NCBI GenBank assembly: GCA_905147135.1
Contig: LR990048.1
Span: 4,076,563-4,140,562 of the forward strand
Length of the DNA: 64,000 nucleotides
Reading direction: 5' to 3'
Source of the DNA: Blastobasis lacticolella
Taxonomy: Eukaryota > Arthropoda > Insecta > Lepidoptera > Blastobasidae
The position numbers were made by a program, and so were the translations under genes. This document shows, one piece after another, positions 36,650-49,691 of this stretch (position 1 is its first letter; every line of letters begins with the position of its first letter). The notes below the pieces were generated by a model that did not search any database, was not told where the DNA came from, and was given only the letters and a program-made list of their open reading frames with translations.

Positions 36650-38425
36650 TGGACCGGACAGAAAATTACTCTACTGAACTACTTACTGTTTGGTTGTTGG
36701 TCCGATGTTTTCTTACTAATTTGACACCGCAGAATCAAAAAATGCCTGTTACCCTCCACTCCCCCCTACACCCCCGTTTCCTCCCCGAAGTATCCCTCAT
36801 CGTGTTTTTTATTCATTTTGCAGTAAAACGGTTACAGATAGGAGGATATTCTCAAAGAAGTAATAAATCTGTATAAAATTTCCTAAACATTTATGATGAA
36901 TTCATATCGATACGATAAGTAGTTTTTGAAATACAGCCTTACACATTGGATATTATGCATTATTTGTAGGTATTGCATTGCATCTCTGGGGGAGGCCTAT
37001 GCCCAGCAGTGGGCGTCTTTTGGCTGATATGATGATGATGATGATGATTCCATTGCACATAATATTGTTTGGGGGAGTACCTCTAATATCTAATGTGCTC
37101 TTCCGAAATCTGATTTCCCGCCCATGAGTTTAGTGTCCACTTTATCTAAATTATTTAATAGTCTTTAATAACCTAAATTATTTTCCTTTTCATTCTTCCT
37201 TGTCCTTACATTGACACTTACATTATATGAATGACAAGATGCAAGATGCCTTGCATGACAGTCTTTTCACGTTGCATGAGAGTGCAAGAATTTAAGAAAA
37301 TGACATTATCATCTTTCATCTGTCTGTCTATTTGATTTTTATCGACAGCTAATAATTTTATAAGTTATGCGTGTGTATATTTCCTAACTGATAGCGTGTA
37401 ATACCAGTAGATTGTGTTTACCAGAGTGACGAAGCAGTCATTATAGTAACTAACTAGCTACAGGTACGTGGGGTACACTGAAAGTTTTGCGTAATTCATT
37501 AATAAAACAATTTATATGTAAAACCAAAACTATTTTACATGTAAGTAAATTTATATATTTACTGAAGTATTTTGAAGACGAGCAGTGCAGTCTTGCGGAG
37601 AGAGTGAACTTTTAAAACCATAAAATATCATCGCCCTAAAATATTATTGCGTTAATTCCATTTGTGCTACGGACGACGAACTTCAACTTGTGATATAAAA
37701 CAATTGATGTACGATTTCCTGCCAATTTTTTTATTATTTATACTTTTTTAATTCATTTTTTGTTAAGAAAAACAAAATTACGTAATACATTGCGAATGAC
37801 ATATAAAACTACCAAAGCTTACCAATGAAGTCTTATTTTTTAAAGAATATAACATCCGAAATTCAAACATTTATGAGCGGCCAGGAACTCTCAGTGTTCT
37901 CTATCTATGTAACATAGACATAGTCTATTTTTCTTGTAACTTGTCACTATCCTAGAAATTGAGAAGAAAAAAGTATTGTGTTTTTTACTTTTTATTTCGT
38001 TACCGAAGGCTGTATTGCTAAAACTACTTTTTGTATCGTTACTTATTTGACTTTTATGTTTCGGTAAAATAACTTGTTTTTTGATGATTTGCTCCTGTCT
38101 GTAACGGTAATACTGTAAAATGAAAAAATTATGAATTAAAATGTATTTAATGTTATTTAGGAAATTTAAAGTAGATTAATTTCTTAATACCTAATTTGCT
38201 CTTATCTAAAACACGGCAATGGTCACTTCGGAGAGAACACGGGGGTAAAGGGGGAGGAGAGGGGTTGGTAACCAGCATTTTTTTATTCAGCGGGGTTGAA
38301 TTAGTAAGAAAACATCGGTTACCAAAACTTAATTTGATTTAGTTGAGTAATTTGTAGAGTAATACGATTTGCTGAGATTCAAAACGTAAGCCTTTTTTTG
38401 AAGGTTTTGTCCGGTCTATATGACG
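36650..38425. repeat. Pair of inverted copies about 1.4 kb apart (possible long-TIR element)
   Basis: 36650-36810 and 38205-38425 are imperfect complements: GACCGGACA at 36650 against 38409-38417, CCGATGTTTTCTTACTAATT at 36702 against the complement near 38290-38312, and a CCCCC-rich part with CTCCCCGAAGT against the complement near 38228-38260. The space between includes an RTE-like tail and no long ORF. Confidence 0.5.
36970..37050 (+). repeat. 3' tail of an RTE-type LINE
   Basis: GAGGCCTATGCCCAGCAGTG followed by GGCTGATATGATGATGATGATGATGA. This ends in the (ATG)n tail characteristic of RTE elements and is widespread in moth genomes. Confidence 0.65.
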
Positions 38426-39030
38426 TTTGTATATCCGATAACTCCTTTTAAATCACGCAATAGATTTTCACCGTCAGTTATAGAATTTTTAACATGGTTT
38501 AAGTTAGGTTAGGCATAATACATGCATGCATGCATAGTAAATAATAGCCGAGAAAACATGTGCGAAGCTAGAGCGTGTCGCTAGTTAGATTTAAATTAAA
38601 GGCGGTTTTCCCAACAAGTAAAAAACTGTAAAATTCATCCTCATTAGGAAACACAAACAAAAGCTTTTCCATTGTTAATTATTAACCTATATCAATTAAA
38701 TATTACCAAAATTTACTAATTCGCTCATTCAGAAAAGATCGTAAGTAGGCAAGCGATGGGCCCCTCACACTCTAGTACCCATAAGGAGATGGTAATGATG
38801 ATGATTCTGTGTTAAATGAATAGCTATGCGGATCGATATTGAAATATAATTATCTTCTCAAAAGATAACACACTTGATAGTCACATAGCTTGAGTGTATT
38901 TGATACTATTGTGTTATTTAATATGAGTGACGATGCGCTTGGTTTCCGACAACACGGACTTGGTTACAAGGTGAATCTTTTATTGACTACGGTACGTACG
39001 GTACGCACGAACATCAGGAACCTATGACAC

Positions 39031-39376
39031 GGTTTATACAGAAGAGACGCGGCGGGGCCAGGTAATCAAAGAAACCAAAATAAACCTTATAGATATATTA
39101 CATAACATCGTTTTTGTCGTAAACAAAATTTTGCCTGCTTGTCTAGACGACGTCTCCACCACCAGGCGACGCACCTGCGCCGCTAAGCGTAGCGCGTCGC
39201 GTCTAGTCACGCGTCGCTTGGCGTAATTCTCCAAACGACAAAAACGACGCTATGTGAGATAACTATAAAGTTCATTTTACGTTTCTTCGATTGTCCACCA
39301 CATCGCACGTCTGCGCCTCTTCTGTATAATTTGATGTCGCAAGGCGACAAAATCGCGCGTCTCTTCTGTATAAACC
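39031..39376 (+). mobile_element. MITE with about 21-bp inverted ends upstream of gene B
   Basis: GGTTTATACAGAAGAGACGC at 39031 and its complement ending at 39376. About 346 bp, non-coding, with CGCGTCGC-rich centre. It lies about 360 bp upstream of the ATG exon of gene B. Confidence 0.65.
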
Positions 39377-39736
39377 GCTGCAAAGGAGAGCGGGCGCGGT
39401 GCCAGTGTTTTAAGTACTAAGGCTGACGAACTCTAGGCTTCTCTTTCTTCTAAAAACTCGATTTTGCACAATATTAATCTTATGCCCTTCTCCTGGATAC
39501 CGAATGGAATGTGAGGAGTAAACAGAAACATCGCCCTTCTTTACATGTAGGGCATTAAAAAGCTACTTCTTGAGAATTCGATTTTATGTACAACTTTTTC
39601 AGCGTGGAAAATAATATGTATATTTAAATTACAAGCGAAATTACAAGTAATAATATCACCTGCAAGTATTAATATTCTCTGATTTAAGACGGAAAATCTG
39701 ACATGCCTTAAAATAATCACAAATTTTTGTTTTCAG
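39377..39736. other. Upstream intron or promoter region of gene B
   Basis: AT-rich; ends in TTTTTGTTTTCAG, the splice acceptor of the ATG exon of gene B. No other signal is identified. Confidence 0.4.
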
Positions 39737-39750
39737 CTCAAATACAGAAA

Positions 39751-42700
39751 ATGGAGAAGTTCGGCAACCGGAGAGTGCAATACCTGATTGTGTCATGTTG
39801 TAAGTTCATCGTATGATCTACATAAATCAAGAAATCCTACTTTACATAGATAAGGATTTTCTGTATCCTCTTCATATTTTTTTTTTCGATGTTCTACAAT
39901 ATGCACAATTGCTTTTCTACCTATTCGCGATTCTACACAATAAGGATTCCGCACTACTGCTATTAAACACATTATATAATCCACACAGTAGAATAGCGCA
40001 GAAAATTACGTGTGATTTGTGATTCATAAACTTGTAGCTGCGTTAGTTGTATTTTCTTTATCAATACAAGGATCACTTGGTGTAAATAAGCGTTTATTTG
40101 TATTTTCAATCTCGTCTTTTACAAATTGCTTGATATGTAAATTTATAGATATCAAGCAATTTGTAAAAGTGGAGACGTTGTTTTCGGAAAATCTTGACAC
40201 AGTTTGTTTTGCGTCTGCGTCGGCGACTTGATTGATTTTTTCAACATGGAGATTATTAGAACAAGAATCAGAGCCCCCCCCCCCCCCTTTGAAGAAGATT
40301 TTGGGAAGGAAGAAAGCGGACTCGGGCAGAAACCGGATTTAACCGCTATCCCTAGAAAATCTAAAAAATTTAAATCTTTATTTCATAGCAAGCTTTCATC
40401 GCGCGGTATAGTAGGTGCTCATCAAGACCGTTCCAAATTAGGTTTATTTCTTCAAATCTCGTTTCCTCTTAGTTGAAATAGTTTAGGCATTATACAGGTG
40501 GCCAGAAAAGTACGTCCAAAAATTGTTTTAAGTGCCTCGTATTGAGAGGTATCTGAATAACCCCTATGTATGTTCTGCGATTTGTGGTAGTTTTCGAGTT
40601 ACCATTTTCTATATGAATTTTTCCAAAATTGCGACCGGATCCGATTGAAAAATTGCTAAAAAAAAAGTATAAGGTTTCTTCGATTTTTTTTTCTTGCAGC
40701 TAAATCTCTATAAACTGTGCATTTATGCATAAAATAACCAGCCAATAATAGCAAGCATAGCAAATAAGCATTTGTAAATTTTTAAGATACAATAACAATG
40801 AACGGCATTGCAATACTTTATCACACAAGCCCTCTAGCACCTCTGAGCCGCAAACAAAAATCACGTCAGTCGTTCTCACCTTATGTTTACTGCTACTCGT
40901 GTCACCATTTTGTTTCCACTACCACACTCGCTTTGCCCACGGACTCCGCTGCTTTTGATTGATTTGGCCACTGCTCTTTTATTGGACTCTGTTTCGCATT
41001 GTGAGTTGGACTATGCTTACTTGGAGGTGTTAGAGATGAGTTACACGTTAAGTGAATATGCAGAGATGCATTATTGATGCACAAGGCAACGGCCACGCCG
41101 CAGCGCGACTGTATCGTGACCAACTTCGACGCCGAGGTGGACCACAACCGGAGCGATATCCTGACCATCGTGTTTTTATTAATACTGCCAGCAGATCACC
41201 AATTGCGGGTTGATTTTTGTCAAACAATTTTAGCAAGAGAATCCTGGATTTATTAATAAAATCCTGTGGACTGATGAGTCACGGTTTAAACGAGTTGGAA
41301 TCTTCAATATTCATAATTTGCACACGGGGGCGATCGAAAATCCACACGATGCGAGAGCTTCTACATTCCAACATCGTTTCAGTGTAAACATGTGGTCCGG
41401 GATCCTCAATGGTGAACTAATTGGTCCGTTTGAACTACCGTCGAGACTTAATGGAGAAACATACAATAATTTCTTAGAAAACGATCTACCATTGTTGCTC
41501 GGAGACGTCAATTTGGAACTCAGGCGAACCATGGTGTTTCAGAATGACGGTGCCCCATGTCATTACGCAACGCAAGTCTGACGTTATCTTATCGAAACGT
41601 ACCCTAACAGATGGATCGGACGCAACGGACCAATCAGATGGCCACCACGCTCTCCTGACCTCAATCCCTTCGATTATTTCATCTGGGGCTACTACAAAGA
41701 AATCAAATACGCCTTCAGCTTTCAGACATTTAAAAGATAATTTCTTACGCAGGTGTAGTTTGTGCATTTCAGTGGGAGTGGCATTTTGAAAACCAATTGT
41801 AAATAAATTTAATTTTATTACAATCATCTTTGTTTTATTGAATCAATCCATCCAATATACCAAACCTGATAAGCTATTTTCCAGTATTTTCAATCATTAA
41901 GTTTTGACTTTATTAATAATAAAATTCAAAAATTTTTGAGCTCGCTTTGTCTTTGATGGCTGATTTCAGCGAAAAATAGCCAATGAAGTACTACTTTTTA
42001 ATTATTATATTAGACGGGACTTGGACGCGACGTACCTTTATGATTTGTTTTCCCGACGTTTCGGTAGGGTTACACCCACGTGGAGTGCCGTGGGAGGTGA
42101 CAGCTCCTGTCAGCTCCATGTCCTCTCCACTGACCGGCAATATTATTCACGTATGGTTCGGGAAGCGATTGAAATTAAAAAGTACAAAACTTTCAATCGG
42201 GAAGATGGATATAACGCTTTCGGCGTCGTGGAATCCAGTGGTGTGCAAATAAATAACCGTAAGACACAAGAGTTATCGTCGGACGCATCCGTGGATGTCG
42301 TGAGTGTTGTGTGTCGTGCAGTTCCGAATCAACAACAAATTGACAATTTTATGGGAGAGTAGAAGTCTACCAGCACATCACCGCAGCTGTCACCTCCCAC
42401 GGCAGTCGTCTCATGACCACGGTGGGTGTAACCATCGAAACGTCGGGAAAACAAATCATAAAGGTACGTCGCGTCCAAGTCCCGTCTAATATAATAATAT
42501 GTGTAAAGAACGCGAGTTTAGTTTGAAACAATTACTTTTTAATTATTGTTATGAAAGCTTAGAGTCTAGCGCATTTTCTGAATTTTCTTAGACACTAAGA
42601 CATTATCAGTTTAGATTTTTAATTTAAAGTTGAAAATTGAAATGGTAACTCACTTAACATAAATCCTTAAATTTAGGTCAATATTGTAGTAACTTCCATG

Positions 42701-45700
42701 AAAGTTATGAGGCTGTTTATTTTATGCATAAATGCACAGTTCATAGAGATTTAGCTGCAAGAAAAAAAAATCTAAGAAATCTTCTACTTTTTTTTAGAAA
42801 TTTTTCAAACTGATCTGGTGGCAATTTTGCAAAATTTCATATAAAAAGTCGTAACTCGAAAACTACGAAAAATCGTAGAACAGATATAGGTTTTTACAGA
42901 TACAGATACAGATTCAGATACCTCTCAACACGAGGAACCTAAACAAAATTTATGGGCGTCACTTTTCTGGCCACCCTGTATAGCATCAAGCCAAATCAAC
43001 AAGAGAGAGTACTCAATTCCAAAAAACTATTTCAGTGTCTTTAGGGTCCATTACAACGGGAATCTACGCATCCTGGATGGCTCCCATGATGCCGAAATTC
43101 TCAGAGAACTCGACTAGCTTTTATGTATCGAAAGTGAGTATGTTTGTATTTTTCTTTTTATTTTAGCCTGTATTTTTAAGTAAACTTATATTGTAAAGAG
43201 TATCACTAAAACTACCGAAACGTTATAGAAAGCTTCATTGTTGCCGCGTGATAAACTTATGCTAATAGATAAGGGCATTTCTTCACGGAGGCTCTATTGT
43301 GGCTTTCGTTGCCATGTTTTTAGGGTATTCATTTTTCATTCGTCTGATGGTAATAGTTGGAAATCTGAGCTAGAGAGGCCACGAGTCTTGCATTTACCGG
43401 AATCAGAACTCGATATCAGCTTAACCGACTTTCTTAATAATTTTTAAGGTCTATTTAAAAGCTGATATCGTGCTCTTCTTTATAACAGCAATATGATCTT
43501 TAAGATCTATAATATAATGTTTAAATTTCGCTACCCTATTATATTTCGCTTATATTTAAAATATATGAACACAACTCCGTCGTCTGCCTTGATGCCATAG
43601 CACAATACAAAGCGAAAATATGTAATACATAATCGTCACAAATTGCCAATACACCAGAATTTAAATTTCAGAACGAGATGGCGTGGATGACGGCTTTGGG
43701 TTCCCCTGGGTTCATGGCAGGCAGTCTGATCAGTCGGTTCATAACGGACCGCTTTGGTCGGAGAATCACAATCCTTGGTAGCGCTCTGCCCGCCGCTGTC
43801 GGCACGGTACGTATGATATGATGATTAAGTCTGAAGGAGGTTCCGGCTAGCCCTTTCTTATCCGGCATATCCTTTAATCGTCTAGCAGACAGACACAGTC
43901 TAGCAGGCCGTGTCTGTGTTAGGCGCTTTAAACTCAGCCGCTCAAAATATAAATCCATATTATGCTACCCTGTACACAACCGCTAAACGGTTGCAAAAAA
44001 AATATGGAGCTTACAATATGGCATTTACTGTAAGCTGTAGATATACTCTACACATTTTGAGATTATAAAACCTCAACGTACGTAACATTTCAATCGCACT
44101 AGACACAATCAATGTATGTTAAAAATAAACATTTTTCTATATTTCGCAAAGCGTTGTCTGAATTGAAGAATTGAAGAATCAGGTAATTGAAGATATTAAA
44201 TGGTACAAAACTCTTTATTTTTCAAGTTGAAGTTATTAAGATTAATTATTCAAGTCAAGGTCCATAGATTAAGATTTTCTGTCATTGCACCTACCAGATA
44301 ATCATCGCTTGCGCAATGAAGGCTTGGTTGCTGTACATTGCAAAGTTCCTGTGGGGTGTTGCGACCGGCATGATGTCGTTGGTAAGGCTTTTCTTTTAAA
44401 AATAGATACATAAATATTTAAAGGAAATCATTATACACGCAAAATCCGAGAACTAAGATCGATGTAATTTTATCAGTCATAAATAAATTTAAATATTTTT
44501 TCCAACAGGCAGTGAGTATATATTCAGTAGAAATAGCTGACAAAGAGGTGCGGGGTTCCCTGTCACTGGTTACGAGGTTCATGTTCAATTTTGGCAGCCT
44601 TTTAATGATGACGATTGGGCCTTTTGTGTCGTACGATATGCTCAACTACCTACTTCTGGGAATGCCGCTTATATACTTCTGCGCCTGCTTTTGGATACCA
44701 GAGTCGCCGTACTACCTATTGAAAGAGGGCAAAGTTCAAGCCGCTACGGATGTCTTGGTTAAACTGCTAGGGTACAAAGATGAGAAGGTGAGTTCTTCTT
44801 TCTTATTTTACTGTTTTATCATTTTTATTATTGTCGCTGTCCCGATGTTAAAATTGATTTCTTTCTGTAATATTTTGACCACTTTATAAGAACTAAGAAT
44901 AGTTGAATCGTTTTAAATATTGTTCGTTTTCGCATCCTCCTCAATTGACTTCTAAAATCTAACCACTCAATAAATTCATTATTTTTTCATATCTAGGACA
45001 TTGCTGGAAAACAGCGCTTTGCGTAACTACACTATTTATGCGCTTCCCGGGCGAGCATAAGCCATTCTCACATCCGACTAATAAAAATTAAATATATTTT
45101 TTCTATTATTTTAAAAAGGAAATATTTTAATTCCTTCTTTCAGTCAGTAGAAAACGTTTCACCAAGATCGCCTTGTGCGGGTTGGCAGCACTTCATATAA
45201 AAGACGTAGGTGTTTTTCCGTGCAAGCTTCATATTCTTTAATGAAAAATATGTTTAATTCAAAAGCTTTCAGACACATGTGTTCCAAATTCATTCATATG
45301 AGAATTATGCTTTCAGTTAGTTGAAGACGAAATATTAAGAATGCAAGCGGAAGTAAGGCATGACATGCGACGTTCCACCACGGCTAAGGAGCTCTTTACA
45401 GGGAAGCAGTATAGGAAGGCAGTTATCATCGCATTCGGTAAGATTAATATCAGCTCAAAAAATACAACTGCAGCATAAAATATGAGGCTACACATATTTT
45501 AGGTATTGAGCTGTGGACACCTATACACGTCAAACAGAGGTACACTTTGAGCTAAGACCTAGATGGAGCGAGAGCTTGCACTTGTACAAATCTACGGTAA
45601 AAATTTCCTTGGATTAGGCCTATGTCCAACATTGACCTACTGTGTGCGAACTACGTCATCATTCACTTATCAATGGCTCGTAAAGTCGTAAGTTATGATA

Positions 45701-47129
45701 ACCAATATCAACATAATATGATGCAATCGATGTAGCGTCGTCACACATGTCCATCTAAATATTGTAAAGTAGTAAATTTTTTTCAAGGGCAGAGTTGCCT
45801 TATAGAGAACATAGAATCAGTTTTAGTTTTTGAGACCAACCACTTTTTTAAAGCGAAGTTTCAATAAAGTGCTTGGGTGTTATGCTCAAAATTAGTATAG
45901 AATATAGATCCTAAATGCAGTTCGACTTTGCGTACATGTTTATGCTGATCATTATTTAATACTGACGAAGACTTTGTTCTTCCAGGCTTGAAACTGGCCC
46001 AAATAATGACGGGGCAGCTGATTATACAGCAGTACCTGGGCATGATCATAAAGGAAAGCAACACCATGGACGTGACCCTCGCTCTTATAATATTTGGGGC
46101 AGTCAGATTCATTTTTGGTAAGTCCAAGGTATCAAACTTGGTTATCTACTAGATAATAAGTCAATCTCTAAAATATTTCTATTTAACTATTTGTATGGCT
46201 AAATATAAATGGAAAACCCCGGGACCAAAGCAATTTTATCGTCAACTAAGGCTCACAACCGTGCCAACGGTCGTGAACCTCACAATGAGCCAAATATTGC
46301 TATTTGTGAGTAGAGATTACAGGAAGTAATTACTATTTGGAAAACCCCCTAATTTTCCTAAAACTCCTTCAAAAATAAAGAACACGAGATATGCTCTCCA
46401 TTCTCACACCGATGAAGCCAAGAGTAACAAGTTATTGTCAAGCACAGTACACAATCGAAATAATATCTTTAATTATACCAGTTTTAATAATCTATGTTGT
46501 ACCTCTTTGTCCTAACGTCTTCCTATTTTTGTATTTCAGCTGTAATATCATCAGTATTAACGGATAAAATCGGTCGTCGTCCTCTGCTGATCCACTCTTT
46601 CATCGGCACTTTCATCTCTATGAGTATCGTTGGACTATACTTCTTCTTGTTAGAAGTCCTCAGTATCAACCGCGATTCCCTGGCCTCTTACGATTTCGTA
46701 GTCTTCGCCGGCATTCTCTTAGCGAACATCATGTCCACTGTGGGCTACCAGTCCGTAATAATCGTGTGCTTAGCAGAAATATTCCCTTTGAATGTCAAAG
46801 CTGTGGCCTTGACCTCTCTCAGCGTATTCGGATCATTTATGAACTTCACCATTGGAAGGGGATACCAGATCGTAAGGGACACCTCGGGACTTTGTGGCGT
46901 ATTTTTGATTTTCTCGGCTTTTGCATTATGTGGTGCTGTGTTCTCATCGGCCTTCATGCCAGAGACTAAAGGGAAGAGTTTCAAAGAAATACAAATGCAA
47001 CTGCAAGGACCATTGTACGAAGACGACGAAGTGATCAATAAGTTAAACATTGTAGATAATGAGGTTGTCATCGAAAGCAAGGAATTGAAGAAAATAAACA
47101 AAAACAGAACTCCTGTAGGGTTAATATGA
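39751..47129 (+). CDS. Gene B: Tret1-like sugar transporter (MFS/SLC2), complete
   Basis: Seen: eight coding parts at 39751-39799 (exon opens at 39737 after a TTTCAG acceptor, so a 5' UTR exon lies upstream), 43036-43133, 43672-43806, 44298-44381, 44509-44787, 45317-45437, 45986-46117 and 46540-47129. They sum to 1488 nt, giving 495 residues. The start is the only ATG in the first exon and gives MEKFGNRRVQYLIVSC, the usual short cytoplasmic lead of this family before TM1. Sugar-porter motifs DRFGRR, PESPYYL, QQYLG, DKIGRRPLL and PETKGKSF are all present. It is a near copy of gene A (5 differences in the 98-nt exon 2), introns included. Intron 1 (3.2 kb) holds the mariner-type element and a Penelope-like insertion. 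Family knowledge: facilitated transport of trehalose or hexoses across the plasma membrane; substrate inferred only. AATAAA at 47175 is a candidate poly(A) signal. Confidence 0.92.
40116..40169. repeat. Perfect 21-bp hairpin, present only in block B
   Basis: CTTTTACAAATTGCTTGATA at 40116 is repeated as its exact complement ending at 40169, with a 12-bp loop. In block A (about 390-440) only the left arm exists, so the right arm is a later inverted duplication of it. Confidence 0.75.
41036..41740 (+). pseudogene. Transposase remnant, mariner-type DD41D, internally deleted
   Basis: Counterpart of the remnant at 1179-2113. About 230 bp coding for much of the DNA-binding region is missing: the sequence jumps from TTTTTATTAATA to CTGCCAGCAGATCACC near 41185. 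There is also an extra stop, TGA, at 41578-41580 where copy A has CGA. The catalytic motifs WTDESRF and QNDGAPCH are still readable. Non-functional. Confidence 0.8.
42007..42532 (+). mobile_element. Penelope-like retroelement fragment with inverted arms
   Basis: Absent from the mariner copy in block A. A 15-bp target duplication TACTTTTTAATTATT borders it (41992-42006 and 42533-42547). The two ends are inverted copies of about 110 bp: TTAGACGGGACTTGGACGCG at 42010 and its complement ending at about 42489. A frame from 42021 to 42362 includes RMVREAIEIKKYKTFNRE, a motif I associate with the C-terminal GIY-YIG region of Penelope-like elements. Severe 5' truncation plus inverted terminal segments are common for that class. 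Confidence 0.6.
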
Positions 47130-47883
47130 TTTCAGTTGCGGTAAATGATCAGGTATGACATATTGATCATAGCAAATAAATAGCGAGTGCGAAAACATTG
47201 GTAGGTTAGTCTACCTCTCAGTTGTTGACGATACCTACACAATGTTCTGTTGGTGCTACATCATACTGTTTATGTGTTTTGATTAAAATCAATGGAAACT
47301 TCAACAGCGCATAATTCTTCAGTTAGCTCATATCATGATGATGATGATATAAAATATCTACGTGTACCTACTCTATTCAAGTGTAGACTTAGTACTTATT
47401 GACATAATATATTATGACGACTATGACGTTACTTTAATGACGATGATTGTGAATATATTGCGTAAGTTTTTAATTTTACACTTTGATTAAATGCATTATT
47501 ATAATTTTAGTTGTTGTCAATGTTATTTAGACCAATTCTCCAATGATGATCTCTGATTTTTACAGTAATGTATGTATGTAAACTCTTAATAAATACAGGA
47601 ATTACAAAAACACTGTACAAAAATCTGTAGATAGCACAGGGAAATTATATGCAATACTGCTGCAAAGTAAGACAAAACTTTATAATTAGGGACAGACATT
47701 CGTGCAGGATCACCTGATCAAAAGTGATCAAGACCCTGCTTCCTAACTTTGTATAACCTGAAAATAATAAAAAATTATTTATGCCTTACTTGCTGTTATT
47801 ATAATGTTATCTTTAATCCTTGTAAAAACCACGAAGATGGTTGTCTATTATTTTGTGTAATTTAAGTAGGTATGTATATTAAT
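47130..47883. other. 3' flank of gene B, no further gene
   Basis: Matches 9957-10685 in block A closely, including the AATAAA after the stop. No ORF or repeat beyond short AT runs. Confidence 0.4.
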
Positions 47884-47985
47884 TAGGAGCGCATGTTGCC
47901 TAGCGGTTAAGGTATCCAAATAGTTATCCAGAGTTCGAACCTACTGCGGCCATGTACCAATGACTCTTTTCTGAGTTAACTATCC
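47884..47985 (+). repeat. tRNA-derived SINE head (family 1), truncated
   Basis: Counterpart of 10690-11045. Box A is intact (TTGCCTAGCGGTTAAGG), box B is changed (GAGTTCGAACC), and the body is cut at about 47985 where the next repeat begins. Confidence 0.65.
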
Positions 47986-48060
47986 GTTTAGTAGTTTTTG
48001 AATTTATCGCGAGCAGACAGACGCGGCGTGGTACTTTGTTTTATAATATGCAGTGATAGT
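47986..48060 (+). repeat. Dispersed LINE/SINE-type repeat, truncated
   Basis: Corresponds to 12267-12345; only the CCGTTTAGTAGTTTTTGAAT to GCGGCGTGGTACTTTG part remains after the deletion. Confidence 0.55.
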
Positions 48061-48621
48061 GATAGTGCAGTACAAATGTGCAACAGGGTCTGAAATACTG
48101 TGCGCAAGTTCATGTCCATCGAACACGACCGCTTAAATATTTCAAGTAACAATTTTTGAAAGGTCAATAAATCGCCATCTCACTCAATTGCGGTTTGACA
48201 CTATAATTTTGAGTGTTCACCCCATGCGAGCAATTAAGAGGCATGTTTGTCGGGCTTACGAAGCAAACTAGTTCGAATTGTGTAAATATCGTATGATTAT
48301 GAAAAGTAGAAATAAATCGAAATATAGGTACAACGTAAAATATTTAAAAAATCGAAATATTATGTGTTAATATATTTTTCTTTAGTTTCGTTAGAATTGA
48401 GGTTTTTTTGATAGGGTAAGGATCTATTTTAATAATGCAATAATTGTACTTAGTTTATTATATGTGTTAAATTAATTATTTGTATCTAAATATTTTAATA
48501 AAACAATTTAGCACTTGTAACTTGCATTTTATTTATTAGTTGGAAAACACATTGTATAGTTTTCCAATTCCATTTCGAGAGAACCAATACCATAAATATT
48601 CGATATTCCAAAATAAATAAT

Positions 48622-48925
48622 CATCTTGGCGTTAATGAACCAGTGGTGCTATCGCGCACGTAGGCTCGGGGACTACCTTGACCATGATAGAGAATTTGGC
48701 AGATCAGGTACTTACAATGGAGGTGCTGCCATCTGACCTCCGCGACCCTGATAAGATTGGATTGTAATTACACATTCAGTCGCCTGATCGTTCATCACGA
48801 TGTTTATCACACCGTAAGAGCATCGGTTAGCATTAAACTAATGTACATAACTCAGTAAGGAGTCATTGGTACATGACCGCAGTGGGAATCGAACCTCCTC
48901 GATCGAACCACTCGGCCACCAAGGC
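48622..48925 (-). repeat. tRNA-derived SINE (family 1), minus orientation, uninterrupted
   Basis: B-block counterpart of 12908-13475. It shows the intact CTTGGCGTTAATG target in which the piggyBac-type MITE sits in A. Confidence 0.75.
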
Positions 48926-49597
48926 TCGGCCAACAGTGTTGTACGGTCAACAATGATCAACGTATGTAGCAGCATTAGATTCGATATTTTCATTCATACA
49001 ATATTGTTGAATGAACGCAACATGTTTCAACAAATCTAATTTTGTAGAGCTGTTAACGCTGTTTTACAAGCCTCATTCCACAAACGGCAACAATGTTGCT
49101 TTCAACATGTTGCCTCCAACAAAATTGCCTGTTGTTTCATAGTTGTGAACCTACCTTTAGATGCACAAAACTGACATAATACAGTATGAATAAATAAGAA
49201 TAACTGTTTCCACCACGGTATGTTGACATACATTGAATTGAAATGTTGCAGTTTTGTGCAGCTAGCGGAAATTTTCGTATTTCGACTATAATCTTTACTC
49301 CCCCTTAGTCTTCAATTTTGATCTCCTACAGTTTCGCCAGAGACAAGAGAGAATATTCCGATGCGACTGAAGATGGAGCATATCTATTCAGAAACAGCTA
49401 GAAAGATCGTCGCTTCCCATCAGGTGAGATGGCAGTTAATGCCTTTCAAGTGAGTGCGGAAACAATAGAACTATAAAGAATCAAGATGTAGTACTTGCGG
49501 AAACTGCGTTCATCTAACGCGCACTCGTGTTCGCAGCGGGCTCGGCGCGTGCCATAGCTTAGGAAGCATGCATTGCGCTGTCCGGCGCTGCCTATCG

Positions 49598-49639
49598 CCC
49601 ATGCCATCGAACCCAAAACAAGGCAACACCGAAATAATA

Positions 49640-49691
<52 letters not shown>

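Larger units (their letters stand above)
40495..42978 (+). mobile_element. Mariner-type (DD41D) DNA transposon, copy in intron 1 of gene B
   Basis: TA at 40493-40494 and 42979-42980. Both termini are kept: CAGGTGGCCAGAAAAGT at the left and the complement of CAGGGTGGCCAGAAAAGT at the right, extending into a longer imperfect inverted repeat. The Penelope-like fragment at 42007-42532 is nested in it. This copy gives the full ends that copy A lacks. Confidence 0.82.
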
